64,000 bases of DNA from Pseudodesulfovibrio cashew (GTDB taxonomy: Bacteria > Desulfobacterota > Desulfovibrionia > Desulfovibrionales > Desulfovibrionaceae), in the NCBI RefSeq assembly GCF_009762795.1, contig NZ_CP046400.1, positions 2,643,501 through 2,707,500 on the forward strand, written 5' to 3'. The notes beneath the pieces are model-generated. The model was not told where the DNA came from and did not search any database. It saw nothing but the letters and a program-made list of their open reading frames with translations. Positions 25,055-34,164 of this stretch are shown piece after piece. Position 1 is the first letter of the stretch; each line of letters starts with the position of its first letter. A program made the position numbers and the translations under genes.

Positions 25055-25777
25055 TTAGTCTCCTCCTTGAACAGTCGTTCCTATGGGTTCTCCGTTGGCT
25101 GCCTTCCGAATGTTGCCTTCCTCATAGAGGTTGAACACGATGATCGGCAGGTCGTTGTCACGTGCCATGGAAATGGCGGTAGAGTCCATAACCCCGAGGC
25201 GCTTTTCCAGGGTTTCCATGTAGGAAACCGTGTCGTATTTCACTGCGTCGTCGAATTTGGCGGGATCCTTGTCGTACACGCCGTCCACCTTGGTGGCCTT
25301 GAAGATGGCGTCGCACTTGAGTTCAAGGGCGCGCAAGGCCGCGGCGGAATCGGTGGTGAAGTAGGGATTGCCGGTGCCTGCGGCGCAGATGACCACGCGT
25401 CCCTTGTCCATGTGGCGCAGCGCGCGGCGGCGGATATACGGCTCGGCCACGTCCGCCATGGAGAGGGCGGTCATGACGCGGGTGTCGCATCCGTTCTTTT
25501 CCAGCGCGTCCTGCACGGCCAAGGCGTTCATTACGGTCGCCAGCATGCCCATGTAGTCGCCCTGCGCCCGGTCCATGCCCTTGGCGCTGGCGGCCATGCC
25601 GCGGAAGATGTTTCCGCCGCCGATGACCAGGGCCAGTTGCAGCCCGGTGGCTGCGACGTCCGCGATCTCCTTGGCGAATTGACCGATGGCCTCCGGCTCA
25701 ATGCCGAAGCCCTGCCCACCGGCGAGTGCTTCGCCGCTGAGCTTGAGTAACACCCGGTTGTACCGTGCTTTGCTCAT
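25055..25777 (-). CDS. pyrH: UMP kinase
   Basis: A 240-residue hexameric bacterial UMP kinase, converting UMP to UDP. Motifs are [21 protein letters not shown] and [16 protein letters not shown]. The ATG at 25777 has GAGGTGAG just upstream; the frame continues 18 codons further without homology. First gene of the block after a 275-bp gap that holds the tsf terminator. Confidence 0.97.
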   Translation of the reverse strand: MSKARYNRVLLKLSGEALAGGQGFGIEPEAIGQFAKEIADVAATGLQLALVIGGGNIFRGMAASAKGMDRAQGDYMGMLATVMNALAVQDALEKNGCDTRVMTALSMADVAEPYIRRRALRHMDKGRVVICAAGTGNPYFTTDSAAALRALELKCDAIFKATKVDGVYDKDPAKFDDAVKYDTVSYMETLEKRLGVMDSTAISMARDNDLPIIVFNLYEEGNIRKAANGEPIGTTVQGGD

Positions 25778-26012
25778 TCTCACCTCGTGTGTTTCTTGAA
25801 TGGATATGAACTCGCCCACAGGCGATACCATGTTTCAGGCTGCCGATAAAGAGGTGATTGCGGCATCCGGAGTGTGTCCGGTTCGTTGCTCGCAGCTCTT
25901 TTCCGACAGCCTGAAGTGTCTTCGATTCAGGGAGCGCGGTGCGCTCCGCTCTCATGCCTCGGCCAGGGGGAGGAATCTTGTCCCGGTTCTTTCCCGCTCG
26001 CTTCGGCCGGTC

Positions 26013-26043
26013 TCAAAAAAAACGGGCCGTGCGGCCCGTTTTC
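26013..26043 (-). terminator. Terminator of rpsB-tsf
   Basis: AACGGGCC / GGCCCGTT stem with a GC-rich 4-nt loop, followed on the minus strand by eight T, a few nt after the tsf stop. Flanking A and T runs could make it work on both strands. Confidence 0.9.
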
Positions 26044-26052
26044 TTGATTTTG

Positions 26053-26880
26053 CTAGTCTTCGCCAGCTTCTTCCTTCTGCCCTTCGCCTAGGGCGAGTCG
26101 GACGAAGCTTGCGACGGTCGCGCCGCCGAGGATGTCCTTGACGGCTTTCTTGTCTTCCTTGATGTAGGCCTGGTTGAGCAGGCACACTTCGGAGTAGTAT
26201 TTGTTGAGGCGACCCATGACGATCTTCTCAGCGATATTCTCGGGCTTGCCTTCGTCCATGGCCTGCTTCAGGTACAGGGCCTTTTCCTTCTCCAGCACGT
26301 CTGCGGGCAGCTCGTCGGAGGAGATGCAGGACGGGTTCATGGCGGCCACGTGCATGGCGATATCCTTGGCCAGGGTCTCATCTCCGCCACCGGTCAGTTC
26401 GACGATGACGCCGAGCTTGTTGTTGGTGTGGATGTAGAGGCCGAGCACGCCGTCGGTGGAAACCTTGGCGAAGCGACCGACACCCATGTTCTCGCCGAGC
26501 TTGGCGATGAGGTCGGTGACGTCGGCGACTTCCTGGGGCAGGTCCTCGGCGGCACCGGAGGTTACATCCAGGCCGGCGATCTTTTCGGACAGGGCATCGG
26601 CGAAGGCCTTGAAGTCGTCACCCTTGGCAACGAAGTCGGTCTCGCAGAGCAGTTCGGAGATAACGGCGATCTTGCCGTCCTCGGAAACGTACGGGGTGAC
26701 CAGGCCTTCGGAAGTGGCGCGGCCGGCCTTCTTGGCGGCTTTGGACAGTCCCTTCTCGCGAAGGTACATGACTGCCTTTTCCTCGTCGCCACCGGATTCG
26801 ACCAGGGCTTTCTTGCAGTCCATCATGCCTGCGCCGGTTTTCTCGCGCAGGGCCTTAACCTGAGATGCGGTGATAGCCAT
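26053..26880 (-). CDS. tsf: Translation elongation factor Ts
   Basis: A 275-residue EF-Ts, the nucleotide exchange factor of EF-Tu. The N-terminal UBA-like domain reads VKALREKTGAGMMDCKKAL and the core has LCETDFVAKGDDF. It follows rpsB by 2 nt in the universal rpsB-tsf operon. Confidence 0.97.
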   Translation of the reverse strand: MAITASQVKALREKTGAGMMDCKKALVESGGDEEKAVMYLREKGLSKAAKKAGRATSEGLVTPYVSEDGKIAVISELLCETDFVAKGDDFKAFADALSEKIAGLDVTSGAAEDLPQEVADVTDLIAKLGENMGVGRFAKVSTDGVLGLYIHTNNKLGVIVELTGGGDETLAKDIAMHVAAMNPSCISSDELPADVLEKEKALYLKQAMDEGKPENIAEKIVMGRLNKYYSEVCLLNQAYIKEDKKAVKDILGGATVASFVRLALGEGQKEEAGED

Positions 26881-26882
26881 TA

Positions 26883-27650
26883 TTAATTCTCCTCAGTGGG
26901 GGCTTCAGCAGGAGCCTCGGCCTTTTCTTCGGTTTTCTGGGCTTCGGCCTTGGCGGCGTAGTCCTTCTGCATGGCGGCACCTTCGAGGCAGGCGTCGGCC
27001 ATGTGAGTGGCGAACAGCTTGATGGCGCGGATGGCGTCATCGTTGCCGGGGATGATGTAGTCAACCATGTCGGGGTCGCAGTTGGAGTCAACGACGGCGA
27101 CAACCGGGATACCGAGCTTGCGGCATTCCTGGATGGCGATGTGCTCGCGTTTGGGATCGATGACGAAAGCGGCCTTGGGGGCGTCGGACATATCCTTGAT
27201 ACCGCCCAGGGCGAGGTTGAGCTTCTTGACCTCGCGGTTCATGCCCACGGCTTCCTTCTTGGTGTAGCGGGAGATGGAACCGTCCTCGAACATCTGCTCG
27301 AGGTGCTTCAGGCGGTCGATGGAGCGCTTGATGGTCTGGAAGTTGGTCAGGGTGCCGCCCATCCAGCGGTGGGTGACGTAGAACATGCCGGCACGCTGGG
27401 CTTCCTGGGAAACGGCTTCCTGCGCCTGGCGCTTGGTGCCGATGAACAGGACTTTGCCGCCCTTGGCGACGGTGTTGACGATGAAATCGTGGGCGGTAGC
27501 AAACATCTTGACGGTCTGCTGCAGGTCCATGATGTGGATGCCGTTGCGGGCGCCGAAGATGTAGGGGCGCATTTTGGGGTTCCAACGGCGGGTTTGGTGA
27601 CCGAAGTGAACGCCGGTCTCCAACATCTGCTTCATAGTAACGTAAGCCAT
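26883..27650 (-). CDS. rpsB: 30S ribosomal protein S2
   Basis: A 255-residue S2. Starts [27 protein letters not shown] and has IHIMDLQQT and the [14 protein letters not shown] motif. The last about 25 residues are a Lys/Ala/Glu-rich tail. It is led by a structured leader that may let S2 repress its own mRNA, as it does in E. coli. Confidence 0.97.
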   Translation of the reverse strand: MAYVTMKQMLETGVHFGHQTRRWNPKMRPYIFGARNGIHIMDLQQTVKMFATAHDFIVNTVAKGGKVLFIGTKRQAQEAVSQEAQRAGMFYVTHRWMGGTLTNFQTIKRSIDRLKHLEQMFEDGSISRYTKKEAVGMNREVKKLNLALGGIKDMSDAPKAAFVIDPKREHIAIQECRKLGIPVVAVVDSNCDPDMVDYIIPGNDDAIRAIKLFATHMADACLEGAAMQKDYAAKAEAQKTEEKAEAPAEAPTEEN

Positions 27651-27673
27651 GATGATCTCCTGGGTTTTTCGTC

Positions 27674-27735
27674 CATCCCGCAGTCCACGAAGGAGCCCGT
27701 GCCATCACGGGCCACCCGGAGTTATGGGCGGGATG
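27674..27735 (-). promoter_or_regulatory. Structured rpsB leader
   Basis: Outer stem CATCCCGC / GCGGGATG (27674-27681 and 27728-27735) encloses a GCCCGTG / CACGGGC hairpin (27695-27712), ending about 25 nt before the rpsB ATG. A TATAAT (27770-27775) stands upstream, without a clear -35. The fold resembles an S2 autoregulatory leader; not proven. Confidence 0.45.
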
Positions 27736-27813
27736 TGTGAATTTGAAGTCGCGGGGTACTTAGCCCATAATTATATGGATGGCAACCCCTGACGGGTGGG
27801 TTTTTTCCGACTG

Positions 27814-29421
27814 TCACTTTCCAGACTTTCTCATGAGTCTTTCAACCTTTTCCCGCTGCGCCGCGAGCCAGGCCTGGAACTTCATGTCGTTGCCGTGCAC
27901 CTGGCCGATCCGTGCGGCGTCCAGCTGCCGCTTGAAACCGCCTCCCGTGTTCTGGTGGTGGACGCATTTGACCAGGCCGCAGTATCGCACCTCGCCACCC
28001 TGGAGCCTGAGTCGGATGTCGTGGGCCGTGTCGTCGACCTGGGAAGGGGAGTAGCGGACGTCGAATTGCGGGCCGTCGGGCAGGTGGGCCATACGTAGCA
28101 GGTGACAGCAGCCCATGACCGCGTCGGTTTCGCGGACGAAGTCATAGTGCCCCGCGTCGAACTGACCCACCTGACAGGGGTCGGTCAGTTTGATGATTTC
28201 CGGCTCGGCCACGGCAAACGATCTATAGATGTATTGGATCATGCGTGGCTCAGACCCGAATACGACCTTCGCGCCCACGGCAGAGGTGTCGGGATATCTT
28301 CTCATGACCGTAAGGAAATGGGCCAGCCAGTCGGCGGGCAGTTCCACGTCGTCGTCCAGGTAGGCGAGAAAATCGCAGGCGCGGACTTCGGGCAGTGCGC
28401 CGAGCCAGTTGCGCGCGGCGGGCGCGCCGATATTCACTGGCAGCGTAATGATGTCGTAGTCGTTGTCCGGGAACAGAACGCGAGCGGCCTCGGCCACCTC
28501 GGCGCTGTGATCGGTGCAGCCGTTAAGCAGCACTCGGACGATGGCGGGGCCGAGGTCGGTTTCGGCCAGTCCGGCCAGAGTCCGTTCCAAGTCTTCGGCC
28601 TTGTTCCAGGAGTAGAGGCAGACGGCCACCTTGCTTTGGTGGACCAGTGCGTTGTCCGCGCGGCTCGGTTGTTCCAGTTCGGCCATGCGCAAACGGACGG
28701 GTGTCTGGTGCGGATCGAGCCGCAGGGACTCCCGGTAGCAGGCCATAGCCTGTTCGGTTTCCCCGCACTTCACGAAACATTCCGCAGCGAGGTTGAGCTG
28801 GACTTCAGACAGGGGCATGGCGGCCACCTCTGACCAGATCGGCATGGCGCGTTCCGCATCGCCCAGGCCCGCGTAGTGCAGGAAGAGACGTTGGGTCCAT
28901 TCCTGTCGGAAAAACTTGGGTGGTGTAAAAGATCCCAGCCATTCCGGCTGGTTGACGCCTTGGTAGAACTCCAGTTGGAGCAGCTGGGAGGCGGCGAGGA
29001 CGTGGGCGGGCATCCGATCCAGTGTTTCGGTGAGCAGCGTCCGCTTGCGGCGCATGACGCCGGGATCGCTCATGACACCACGCAGGTCCATGAGTTGCGG
29101 TTCCAGGGTGAAGTAGCGCATCCGTTCGAGCCGGGCGTCCAAGGCCGGGTCGCCGGTCAACTTGTGGACCAGCTCCAGCCCTTGCGGGTGGAAGGGGCCG
29201 AGATCGCGGAGTTTGCGCGCCAGCAGGGTGACCCACTCCCTGGTCCGGGGATGCGCTGCCGCGTCCCTGTCCCGCAGGATGCGTGAGAGAAAGACCAGGC
29301 ATGCCTCCAGGTCCGGCAGCAGGTTATCGCAATAAACCTCAAGCGCCGTAAAGACGCTGTCGAGACCGATCAGCTCCAGCTCCCCGAACCGCTCCGTGGC
29401 CCGATACGTCCCGTCCGTCAT
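27814..29421 (-). CDS. TPR-containing glycosyltransferase family 2
   Basis: A 535-residue protein. The N-terminal half is helical with TPR-like repeats (AAECFVKCGETEQAMACYRESLRLDPHQ at about 235-265). The C-terminal half is a GT2 domain starting VAVCLYSWNKAEDLERTL, with LAYLDDDVELPADW supplying the DxD site and a late VHHQN. The ATG at 29421 has a strong GGGAGGAG; the frame continues 24 codons upstream without that support. Likely a surface glycan or protein glycosyltransferase; acceptor unknown. Confidence 0.75.
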   Translation of the reverse strand: MTDGTYRATERFGELELIGLDSVFTALEVYCDNLLPDLEACLVFLSRILRDRDAAAHPRTREWVTLLARKLRDLGPFHPQGLELVHKLTGDPALDARLERMRYFTLEPQLMDLRGVMSDPGVMRRKRTLLTETLDRMPAHVLAASQLLQLEFYQGVNQPEWLGSFTPPKFFRQEWTQRLFLHYAGLGDAERAMPIWSEVAAMPLSEVQLNLAAECFVKCGETEQAMACYRESLRLDPHQTPVRLRMAELEQPSRADNALVHQSKVAVCLYSWNKAEDLERTLAGLAETDLGPAIVRVLLNGCTDHSAEVAEAARVLFPDNDYDIITLPVNIGAPAARNWLGALPEVRACDFLAYLDDDVELPADWLAHFLTVMRRYPDTSAVGAKVVFGSEPRMIQYIYRSFAVAEPEIIKLTDPCQVGQFDAGHYDFVRETDAVMGCCHLLRMAHLPDGPQFDVRYSPSQVDDTAHDIRLRLQGGEVRYCGLVKCVHHQNTGGGFKRQLDAARIGQVHGNDMKFQAWLAAQREKVERLMRKSGK

Positions 29422-29515
29422 GCTCCTCCCAATGGTTTTCCCCGCTATACCGGAATCTCCAATGAAATGCATTCCCTCAAAGCCAACACGCACAGGCTTT
29501 CCTTGCCCTCAACGT

Positions 29516-29575
29516 TCCGCCGAAGGCGCGCCAAAAAGTTTAGGAAAGGAGAGGGGATGGGGGGCCGGGGTAAGG
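29516..29575 (-). repeat. 3'-UTR repeat module, copy A (hairpin deleted)
   Basis: CGCCGAAGGCGCG...AAAAAGTTTAGGAAAGGAG...GGGGATGGGGG, the left half of the module seen whole at 40977-41100, directly after the SPL gene stop. The central palindrome is missing. Confidence 0.7.
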
Positions 29576-29580
29576 CATTC

Positions 29581-30696
29581 TCATCTCTCGAAAGCCCGCG
29601 CCATGAGGTGGTTGCCGAGTCCGCCGAAATCACTGGGGGTGTAGCCGAACACCTCATTCCAGACCTCGGTGGACTCCATGCAGAAGTAGAGCTGCTTGTC
29701 CATGCCGTGGGCGCGCAGCCGGTCGACCATGAAGGAGAACTGTTCCACGCGCAGGGGGCGGAGCAGGCGGGCCTTGCTGTCCAGTCCGGGCACAAATTCA
29801 TTATATATGTACGTGGTCTCCGGGAAGTTGTCGGCGATGATGGGGGTGAGCTGGGGCATGCAGCGGAAGGAACCGAGGGACATGTAGGCGATCTGCTCGG
29901 GCTTCACGTAATCAAAGATGCGGTCGATGATCTCGGCATAGCCCTCGCGCCAGGCCGGATAATGGATGATGGGGTCGAAGTGGAGGCAGACGCGGAATCC
30001 GGCCTCGGTGCAGGTGCGGGCCGCTTGGAGGCGTTCGGTCAGGGTGGAGACGTCGAATTCCTCGTGCTCGTTGATGTATGGCGCGTTCAGGGACCAGGCC
30101 GGTAGCACCCTGTCGGTGCGTTTGGCGGCCGCCATCCAGGAGAGGTCCACGACTTTGGATTTCAATTCAAGGACCACGTTGTCGTACTCATTGAGAAAGT
30201 CGACGAGATCATGGCTGTACCCGGTGAGATGCTCCAGGGCCAGGGAGTCGGTAAATTCGCCTGTGCCGACGCGAAACCGGGTGTTTCGATCCGCGCCAAA
30301 GCTGTTGCCCAGCTCGGAAAAGAGGGCGTCCTGATTGGCCCATATCTTGAGGATGCGGTCCTGGAAGTAGGCCTGGAGGATACAGTAGGAGCAGGCCATG
30401 GGACAGTTCTCGCCAATGTGGATAATCCGGTAGCCGCAGCAGTGGTATGCGCGGGTGCCGGGGCAGAAGCGGAGGAACTTCCCCTTGTATTCCTTGAGGT
30501 AGAGCGCTTGTTCCTCTCCCCGCTCGAATTCTATGCGGTCCTGGTTCTCCGGCACTACGGTCCAGGGGATAGCCTCCTGGGCCGTGCCTGTCAGACGTTC
30601 GCGTACGCGTCGGGCCATGGGCGAATCCGTCATGGATTCGTCAACGAAGACATGGGAGATGCGCCGCAGGTGGGAGGGAAGTTGCGGGTTAGTCAT
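29581..30696 (-). CDS. SPL-family radical SAM protein
   Basis: A 371-residue radical SAM protein of the spore-photoproduct-lyase-like family. The cluster motif is CPMACSYC (Cys98, Cys102, Cys105), with extra cysteines just before it (FLRFCPG Cys78; HCCGYR Cys86, Cys87) and SYCILQAYFQDR after it. True SPL splits the UV lesion 5-thyminyl-dihydrothymine in spore DNA. This organism type does not sporulate, so the substrate is unknown. The ATG at 30696 overlaps the end of the ParB-like gene by 8 nt (coupled). The frame extends 64 codons upstream inside that gene without homology. Confidence 0.82.
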   Translation of the reverse strand: MTNPQLPSHLRRISHVFVDESMTDSPMARRVRERLTGTAQEAIPWTVVPENQDRIEFERGEEQALYLKEYKGKFLRFCPGTRAYHCCGYRIIHIGENCPMACSYCILQAYFQDRILKIWANQDALFSELGNSFGADRNTRFRVGTGEFTDSLALEHLTGYSHDLVDFLNEYDNVVLELKSKVVDLSWMAAAKRTDRVLPAWSLNAPYINEHEEFDVSTLTERLQAARTCTEAGFRVCLHFDPIIHYPAWREGYAEIIDRIFDYVKPEQIAYMSLGSFRCMPQLTPIIADNFPETTYIYNEFVPGLDSKARLLRPLRVEQFSFMVDRLRAHGMDKQLYFCMESTEVWNEVFGYTPSDFGGLGNHLMARAFER

Positions 30697-31651
30697 CCTG
30701 CCCGCCCAGGTTCCAGAGCTTTTCCCATGCCGACTGCCCGGCCATGGCTTGTAGTTGTTCCACTGCGTCGGCGAGCTGGGCTGCATTTTTGACCTGGATG
30801 GAGAGTTCGGCCCCGCCTGTCTCGAAGTTGTTGGGCTGGGTGAGCCGCCAGCGTGTTCCGGTGGAAAGTTCTCCGGCGATTTCGACAAAGCGCGCCTGGA
30901 GTCGGGACAGCGAAGGGTAGCGGGCGGCCTTGGCCGCGGAGGTCAGCCTGGCGATGGCGTCCTTGGGTGAGAGTCCCTGTTGCAGAATGGCGTCCAGCCC
31001 GGCCGTACGCAGAACTTCCGCGAGGGGAGCCTGCTGCATTCGGGCGGTCTCAAAGAGCCAGGTCAGCATGTTGACCGCATTGGAGCGTGACCAGGAGTGG
31101 CCGGAGAAAAGCGGCTCCACTGCGTCGCGGTCTTCGGGCGCCATGCGCGAGAGCAGGGTGGCGGTGGCCAGGGGGATCCGTCCGGCGGCGAGGTGTTCCT
31201 GCCAGGATTCGGGCAGGTCCAGCCAGGTGATGAACAGCTTGGCATCCTTGGACTTTGCCTTGATACCCAGGCGCGGCAGGATCACAGCGGAGAGTGCCGC
31301 GTCGTCCATGAGCGGCCGGAAATAGCGCAACGCGGCCAGGCGCATGCCGTCGTCCTGTGGGCGAGCCATGTTGTCGGTAAGGTAGAGCAGTCCCAGATCG
31401 CGTGCATCGGTATCCCTGGCGAGCCGGACGAGCACCGGGGTTCCGGCCGCCCGGAGAACGGCCAGCCGTGCGTACCCGGCCACCAGTTCCAGACCGTGGT
31501 CGGTTTCAATGGCCAGTACCGGCGTGGTCTGGCCGAATTCCTCCAAGGATTTCTTTAAGGATTCGTCAACAGTGCCGGACCAGAACAGATAAGGGCCATC
31601 CGCTTTGAGTGCGTCGGGCGAGGCCGTGATTATTTCATTGGTGAGATGCAA
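30689..31651 (-). CDS. ParB/sulfiredoxin-fold protein
   Basis: A 320-residue protein with a ParB N-terminal-type domain at about residues 15-110: EEFGQTTPVLAIE, then LELVAGYARLAVLRAAG, which mirrors the ParB GHRRLxA region, then YLTDNMARPQDDGMRLAALRYF. The GERR box is GYAR here, so nucleotide binding may differ. Residues 110-220 look like a ParB helix-turn-helix/spacer region (DLPESWQEHLAAGRIPLATATLLSRM). The C-terminus is unlike chromosomal ParB and no parA is adjacent. Coupled to the SPL-like gene by overlap. Confidence 0.7.
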   Translation of the reverse strand: MHLTNEIITASPDALKADGPYLFWSGTVDESLKKSLEEFGQTTPVLAIETDHGLELVAGYARLAVLRAAGTPVLVRLARDTDARDLGLLYLTDNMARPQDDGMRLAALRYFRPLMDDAALSAVILPRLGIKAKSKDAKLFITWLDLPESWQEHLAAGRIPLATATLLSRMAPEDRDAVEPLFSGHSWSRSNAVNMLTWLFETARMQQAPLAEVLRTAGLDAILQQGLSPKDAIARLTSAAKAARYPSLSRLQARFVEIAGELSTGTRWRLTQPNNFETGGAELSIQVKNAAQLADAVEQLQAMAGQSAWEKLWNLGGQDD

Positions 31652-31791
31652 GTCGGTCTCCTGCCGTGAGCTAAGAAATCTGTGACATTGTATTGTAATT
31701 ACTTGAATTATTGCTTAAAATGAACGCAAATTAGAATTGATATCCAATAATTTCAGGAGGATGAGACACCAGTTTTATTGCACACCCCCCC

Positions 31792-31821
31792 TTGACAATT
31801 TCGCGTTGCTCTTCCTATAGG
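31792..31821 (+). promoter_or_regulatory. Sigma-70 promoter of the EF-G gene
   Basis: TTGACA, 18-nt spacer, TATAGG, about 95 nt before the ATG. The -35 is perfect, the -10 matches 4 of 6. Confidence 0.55.
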
Positions 31822-31915
31822 ACTAAACCTGTCAAAAACCAAGTGCCATTGAACGAGTCGGGTCGCAGGTGTCCCGGATCGGTGGAAAAAACCAATGAAT
31901 GTACTGGAGTAGAGA

Positions 31916-33973
31916 ATGGCTGACCTGAAAAACCAGAGAACATACGCGCTCGTCGGTCACGGCGGTAGCGGTAAGACTTCTGTTGCGGAAATGCTGCTTT
32001 TCAACGCCGGCGTCGTCAACCGTCTCGGCAAGGTTGAAGACGGCAACACCGTCCTCGACTACGAGCCGGAGGAAATCAAGCGCAGGGGCTCCACTCAGCC
32101 CGGTTTCGCCGGTTACAAGTGGAAGAAGAACGACCATTTTCTCATCGATGCTCCGGGTGATTCCAATTTTTCCGGTGATCTCTCCTACACCCTGACCGCT
32201 GCCGACGGCGCAGTGATGGTCATCGACGCGGTGGACGGCGTCAAGCCACTGACCCGCAAGGTTTGGGCTCAGGTTCAGGCCATGGGCCTTCCCTCCATGA
32301 TCGTCATCAACAAGATGGATCGCGACCGCGCGGACTTCGATATGGCCTTCAACGGTATTTCCGAGGCCTTGGGTGCGCGCCCGGTCCTCCTGTATTATCC
32401 CATCGGCGCCAAGGAAGATTTCAAGGGCGTGGTGGACATGCTGTCCGGCAAGGCCCTCTTGTTCGGCGAGGACGGAGCCGTTTCCGAGGGCGAGATCCCC
32501 GGTGATATCGCCGAGGAGGTAGAGACCCTCCGCGAAACCATGATCGAGAACATCGCCGAGAGCGATGAGGATCTCATGGAGAAGTATTTCGAGGACGGCG
32601 AACTCTCTCCCGAAGACATCACCAAGGGCCTCAAGGCCGGCGTCGCTTCCGGCGAGTTGGTGCCCGTGGTCGTCTCTTCGGCTCTGAACAATCAGGGCGG
32701 GCAGATGATACTCGACACGGTGCAAAGCCTCATGCCCAGCCCGCTCGACCATAAGGCGTGGGAAGGCGAAGACGGCGAGCTGGCCAGCTCCCCGGATGAA
32801 CCTCTGGCCTGTTTCGTGTTCAAGACCCTGGCCGACCCGTTTGCAGGCCAGTTGACCATCGTGCGTGTGCTCTCCGGTGAAATCAAGCCCGATTCTCATC
32901 TGCTCAATGCCTCCAACGGCGAGAAGGAGCGTGTGGGCCAGTTGCTGCTCACTACCGGCAAGGAACAGGCCCAGGCCAAGACCGCCATGGGTCCCGGTTC
33001 CATCGTCACCCTGGCCAAACTCAAGAATACCAGCACCGGCGACACCCTGGTCGAAAAGGGCGACTTCAAGCTCAATAAGCCCGAGATGGCTCCGCAACTG
33101 ATCACCTTCGCCCTTGCTCCGGCCGAGAAGGGCGAGGAGGACAAGGTCTACGCGGCCGTGGCCAAGTTGCTCGACGAGGACGTCACCCTGACCCTCTCCC
33201 GCGATGAGGAGTCCGGCGACATCCTGCTCTCCGGCATGGGCCAGAACCATATCGAAATCTCGGTGGAAAAGGCCAAACGCCGCTACAAGGCCGACATCGT
33301 CCTGAAGACGCCCAAGGTTCCCTACCGCGAGACCTTCAAGTCCGGCGCCAAGGAAGTGCAGGGCCGTCACAAGAAGCAGTCCGGCGGACGCGGCCAGTTC
33401 GGCGATTGCTGGATTCACGTGGAGCCCCGGATGTCCGGCGAAGGCTACGAATTCGCGGACCAGATCGTGGGCGGCGCCATTCCGCGTCAGTTCATTCCGG
33501 CAGTGGACAAGGGCATCCAGGAGAGCGCCGCGCGCGGTGTGCTTGCTGGGTATCCGGTTATCGACTTCAAGGTCACCCTGTACGACGGCAGCTACCACAA
33601 CGTGGACTCCTCGGAAATGGCCTTCAAGGTGGCTGGCTCCCTAGCCTTCAAGAAGGCTGCGGAAAAGGCCCAGATGGCGCTGCTTGAACCCGTCATGCTG
33701 GTCACCGTGGCTGTGCCCGACTCCTTCATGGGTGATGTCATCGGCGACCTCTCTTCTCGCCGCGGAAAGGTGCTGGGTTCCGATTCCCAGGCCGGCATCA
33801 CCGAGGTCAAGGCCCACGTGCCCATGGCCGAGATGCTCAAGTACGCACCGGACCTCAACTCCATGACCGGCGGTCAGGGCACCTTCTTCATGGAGTTTGC
33901 CTCCTATGAGGAATGCCCGCCTCAGGAAGCCCAGAAGGTCATTGCGGCCAACAAGAAGGCCGACGACGAGTAG
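31916..33973 (+). CDS. fusA: Elongation factor G-like GTPase
   Basis: A 685-residue EF-G family protein with all five domains by length. P-loop GHGGSGKT (Gly14-Thr21), switch II DAPGDSNF (Asp79...Asp82) and the NKMD guanine motif are clear. Domain IV and V segments also match (GRGQFGDCWIHVEP, then RRGKVLGSD). In typical EF-G switch II is DTPGHVDF; here the catalytic His is Asp82. The P-loop is GHGGSGKT instead of AHIDAGKT. It therefore belongs to the EF-G2-like branch rather than the str-operon fusA. Monocistronic, with its own promoter and terminator. Confidence 0.88.
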   Translation: MADLKNQRTYALVGHGGSGKTSVAEMLLFNAGVVNRLGKVEDGNTVLDYEPEEIKRRGSTQPGFAGYKWKKNDHFLIDAPGDSNFSGDLSYTLTAADGAVMVIDAVDGVKPLTRKVWAQVQAMGLPSMIVINKMDRDRADFDMAFNGISEALGARPVLLYYPIGAKEDFKGVVDMLSGKALLFGEDGAVSEGEIPGDIAEEVETLRETMIENIAESDEDLMEKYFEDGELSPEDITKGLKAGVASGELVPVVVSSALNNQGGQMILDTVQSLMPSPLDHKAWEGEDGELASSPDEPLACFVFKTLADPFAGQLTIVRVLSGEIKPDSHLLNASNGEKERVGQLLLTTGKEQAQAKTAMGPGSIVTLAKLKNTSTGDTLVEKGDFKLNKPEMAPQLITFALAPAEKGEEDKVYAAVAKLLDEDVTLTLSRDEESGDILLSGMGQNHIEISVEKAKRRYKADIVLKTPKVPYRETFKSGAKEVQGRHKKQSGGRGQFGDCWIHVEPRMSGEGYEFADQIVGGAIPRQFIPAVDKGIQESAARGVLAGYPVIDFKVTLYDGSYHNVDSSEMAFKVAGSLAFKKAAEKAQMALLEPVMLVTVAVPDSFMGDVIGDLSSRRGKVLGSDSQAGITEVKAHVPMAEMLKYAPDLNSMTGGQGTFFMEFASYEECPPQEAQKVIAANKKADDE

Positions 33974-33996
33974 GCGCGACCAGATAGAAATACAGC

Positions 33997-34028
33997 AGGG
34001 CGGCGGGAGTGTTCCCGCCGCCCTTTTT
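33997..34028 (+). terminator. Terminator of the EF-G gene
   Basis: GGGCGGCGGGA / TCCCGCCGCCC perfect 11-bp stem, 4-nt loop, TTTTT tail, about 25 nt after the stop. Confidence 0.92.
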
Positions 34029-34164
34029 CGTGGGCTGAACTAACCCGTGCAACTGTCCCTTATTGGTTTTTTCATTTGAACCTTTGCTTCGGATAGTGGA
34101 ATCCCCTTGTTTCGCGCGTTCATTTGGTTTACACAGTCGTGAGCAAAAACAATAAGGATGGCCG

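Noticed and set aside
31832-33598. 588-codon open frame on the minus strand
   Set aside because: It is the reverse-strand shadow of the EF-G gene, with no homology; GC-rich codons keep it open.
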